From assembly GCF_021155775.2 (NCBI RefSeq), contig NC_060233.1:26143456-26207455 (forward strand): a stretch of DNA of 64,000 nucleotides, read 5' to 3'. This document shows positions 61,731-64,000 of this stretch, in pieces; position 1 is the stretch's first letter; each line of letters opens with the position of its first letter. This stretch comes from Neodiprion pinetum. Taxonomy: Eukaryota; Arthropoda; Insecta; Hymenoptera; Diprionidae. The notes under the pieces are model-generated. The model saw only the letters and a list, made by a program, of their open reading frames with translations. It was not told the origin of the DNA and made no database searches. The translations under genes and the position numbers were made by a program.

Positions 61731-64000
61731 GAGTATAAAAAGAGAAGTGGAACAATTTTTTTTCGTTTTTTATTTATTCATTGCGAACGTTGAATCTCTG
61801 ACGAGGTTTTTATCATTTTATTTTATTTATTTTTGACAGGGTATATTGTATGAGACGGGGTATAGTTGATGCGCTTCTAGCGATCAAAGATGAACTATAG
61901 ATTCTAAAACTGCAGACCAACTTATCCGCAAGGATAACGTCATCGGTATTGTAAGTTTAATATAGCCAAATATAAAAACGACGAGTTTAAGGGCAATTCC
62001 ATATTTTTTCAGATTAAAACAAAATTGATATTCTTCGTACTTTTAATTGTAGGATTAGTCAGGAGAATTTCGAGTGTGGACATCTCTGAATCTTTCACAC
62101 AACAGTCAACAACAGTCAATAGTCAATAAGAACAATTGATATTGTCAGTTATTTGTGATTTAACGTTTCTGCAACATCAATTCCAAGGATTCGTCGATTC
62201 TTTTTTGAACTGTCTTTTCGCATTAGTTATTTTTCATCACGGTTGTTTTTTTTTTTTTTTTTCTCTTCAACTTAAACGAGGATGAGAAGTCGTTAGTGAG
62301 AAGGTATAAGTAGTCCTTTTACCAACAGCGCTGAGTACGAGCAGAGAGAGCAAAGTATAATGGAATATTTTCAGTTCGAGTGATTATACCTCGTTACTCG
62401 CAAAGTATCAAGCGGAGGTGAAGAGGAGGAGGGAAATAATTTGGCGACTCGGGGCGCTTTTGATGGTTATAAATTTAATTGGTGGTAATAATGGAAAGGA
62501 TTCAAATATTTGCCAGAGCCTTTCTACCGGTTCAGCAGATACAGACGGAGGTAATCTGGGTAAGGAATCATGAAAGCGGAGAACTCGACCCTCGTCTTTT
62601 AAAAATCTTTCTAACGTAAAGTCGTTGATGAGTGCTCTTGAAATGTATTGCAAAATTTTTGTTTTTTTACACTCGCAAGCTAGTCAGCAACGTTCGAAAA
62701 TGTTTTTCTACTTTAAATGTCGATTGAGGAAGTCGACTAGCAATTTTCCGCTACTGCCTGAACTTGCTGCTCCTTTGACAGCTAAATGGTGGGACGTTTT
62801 CACCAACCTAAAAACGCTTTTCGTCCCTCCTTTTCCCTAATCTCCCCAGTTACTTCCCTGGGCAAACACTTCGCTGTTCGCTGAATTGTTTCTAATTAAA
62901 ATGTATATCAGCCCTGTTAAGTTTTGTCACCGAACCGTTATCGCGCCTCAAGTTTTACGCTGTGTACACAAGCGCTTTTGGATATTCAAAGAAAGAGAAA
63001 AAGACAGAAAGGGAGAGGGTGAAAAGGTTATTAAAACAAAACAGGAACCCTGGGAATTGCTGATAGCAAGTACCTTTTTTATGGGGTCTCATTAACAGAG
63101 CACTTACTCTGAGATGTAGTTATGTGATGCTCATACTGAACGTATCTCGTTCCGAAGGTTTTGCGTAAGTCCGTTGCATACATACGCGTGTTGAAATTTG
63201 ACACAGATAATTTTAAATAACAGTAACAAATGAACAGTTTCACAAATTTTACTGGTTTTGTGCTGTATTTGAAAGCAAGAGACTTTCTGAATTACAAAAT
63301 TTCACCGTGTAAAAGAATGAGAGTAAAATTTTTTCCTTCTAACGAACATACGGTCTATTTCTTAGGTCAAAAAAAAAAAAAACTGAAGAGTATCTTGTAT
63401 CTTGTAAAAGAGCTTTTTTATACCGCGTGGCTTTTCGTGGTTCCCTAAAAATATTGTTCACTTTACCCAACCATTGAATGTATTCATAACTTGGAGCGAT
63501 CGTTCCGCAGAACAGTAATAACCCGGGGTGTAATTATTTCGACTAATTTCGACTTAAGAAGGAGCTGGCAATCAGCAGGGAGGTTGTAACAACCGTTTAT
63601 TGCGAGAAGTATTTTATATTTTTCGTTGGGGAAAGTGAAGTAGTTAGTAGAAAAGAGGATGCCGTACTTTTGAGGGTGTTGAACCTTTTGTCTTTTGTTG
63701 AGAAACGTTGATCTTTTCTTCTTAAATAGTGTATCTTGACTTCATCTGTCACGGTTTAAAGTTTGGAAAAGATAACTTGCTTTCGAAGCTTGCCGTCAAG
63801 TACAAAGGTGAGATTGAAAAACGAGTAATTGCAACGTTATTCTTTTATTAGCTCTACAATTTTGATACAAGGAATTTCACACTCAATGGACAATTTTTCA
63901 TTCCGTTTTCTCAATTTCTCTGGAGTAATGGAGGAAGCATGTATCTTATGATCCCTAAGTTGAGGAAATATCAGCGCCCGTCTTAAATCGCTCAAGGCTT
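61731..64000. other. AT-rich non-coding stretch
   Basis: T-run at 62.25 kb and an A-run near 63370. ORFs are short and unrecognised. Confidence 0.5.
62245..62262 (+). repeat. T-run
   Basis: About 18 consecutive T. No retroelement body was recognised beside it. Confidence 0.85.

Noticed and set aside
1..64000. CRISPR array, prokaryotic operon, rRNA gene
   Set aside because: No regularly spaced direct repeats, no dense ORFs and no rRNA-like sequence. The texture is that of an animal nuclear genome.

Overview
The window is eukaryotic nuclear DNA and contains no complete host protein gene that I can recognise. It is AT-rich. Short GC/CpG-rich blocks interrupt it at about 1.7, 4.4, 8.7, 16, 20.3-21.1, 25.5, 28.6, 40.3, 43.7, 45.2 and 56-57 kb. 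Microsatellites are numerous, and several MITE-like foldback elements and one large DIRS-type retrotransposon are present. An insect fits best. Three decayed segments read like the N-terminal part of an insect odorant receptor, a family found only in insects. Hymenoptera is a guess from overall texture, not from a marker gene.

The best supported locus is a DIRS-like (tyrosine-recombinase) retrotransposon on the minus strand, about 47.39-51.36 kb. In element order it has a Gag-like ORF, a reverse transcriptase/RNase H ORF and a tyrosine recombinase ORF. A terminal inverted repeat and an adjacent internal complementary region follow at its 3' end. Gag would package the RNA, RT/RNase H would copy it through a circular intermediate, and the recombinase would integrate it. 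This copy looks dead: the Gag start and left terminal repeat are missing, the RT has an in-frame TGA before its YLDD motif, and the recombinase has Tyr where His is usual in its second catalytic box.

Smaller mobile elements: a 352-bp near-perfect foldback bounded by TA (2.3 kb); three copies of one MITE family with CACTGAG ends (6.7, 13.9 and, inverted and internally deleted, 25.0 kb); a foldback of about 210 bp (11.9 kb); and a 473-bp element with 35-bp inverted ends, a 10-bp target duplication and a nested foldback (12.4 kb).

The remaining sequence looks intergenic or intronic. Weak coding candidates are a charged coiled-coil ORF at 53.0-53.3 kb (minus) with a TATA-like site upstream, a few short ATG-to-splice-donor stretches, and odorant-receptor-like relics at 34.5, 61.3 and 61.5 kb. 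I found no rRNA gene, CRISPR array or intact tRNA gene. I did not find a clearly new biological system. The most unusual feature is the DIRS-like element, with its overlapping ATG-less frames, odd catalytic residue and splice-donor-bearing terminal repeats.
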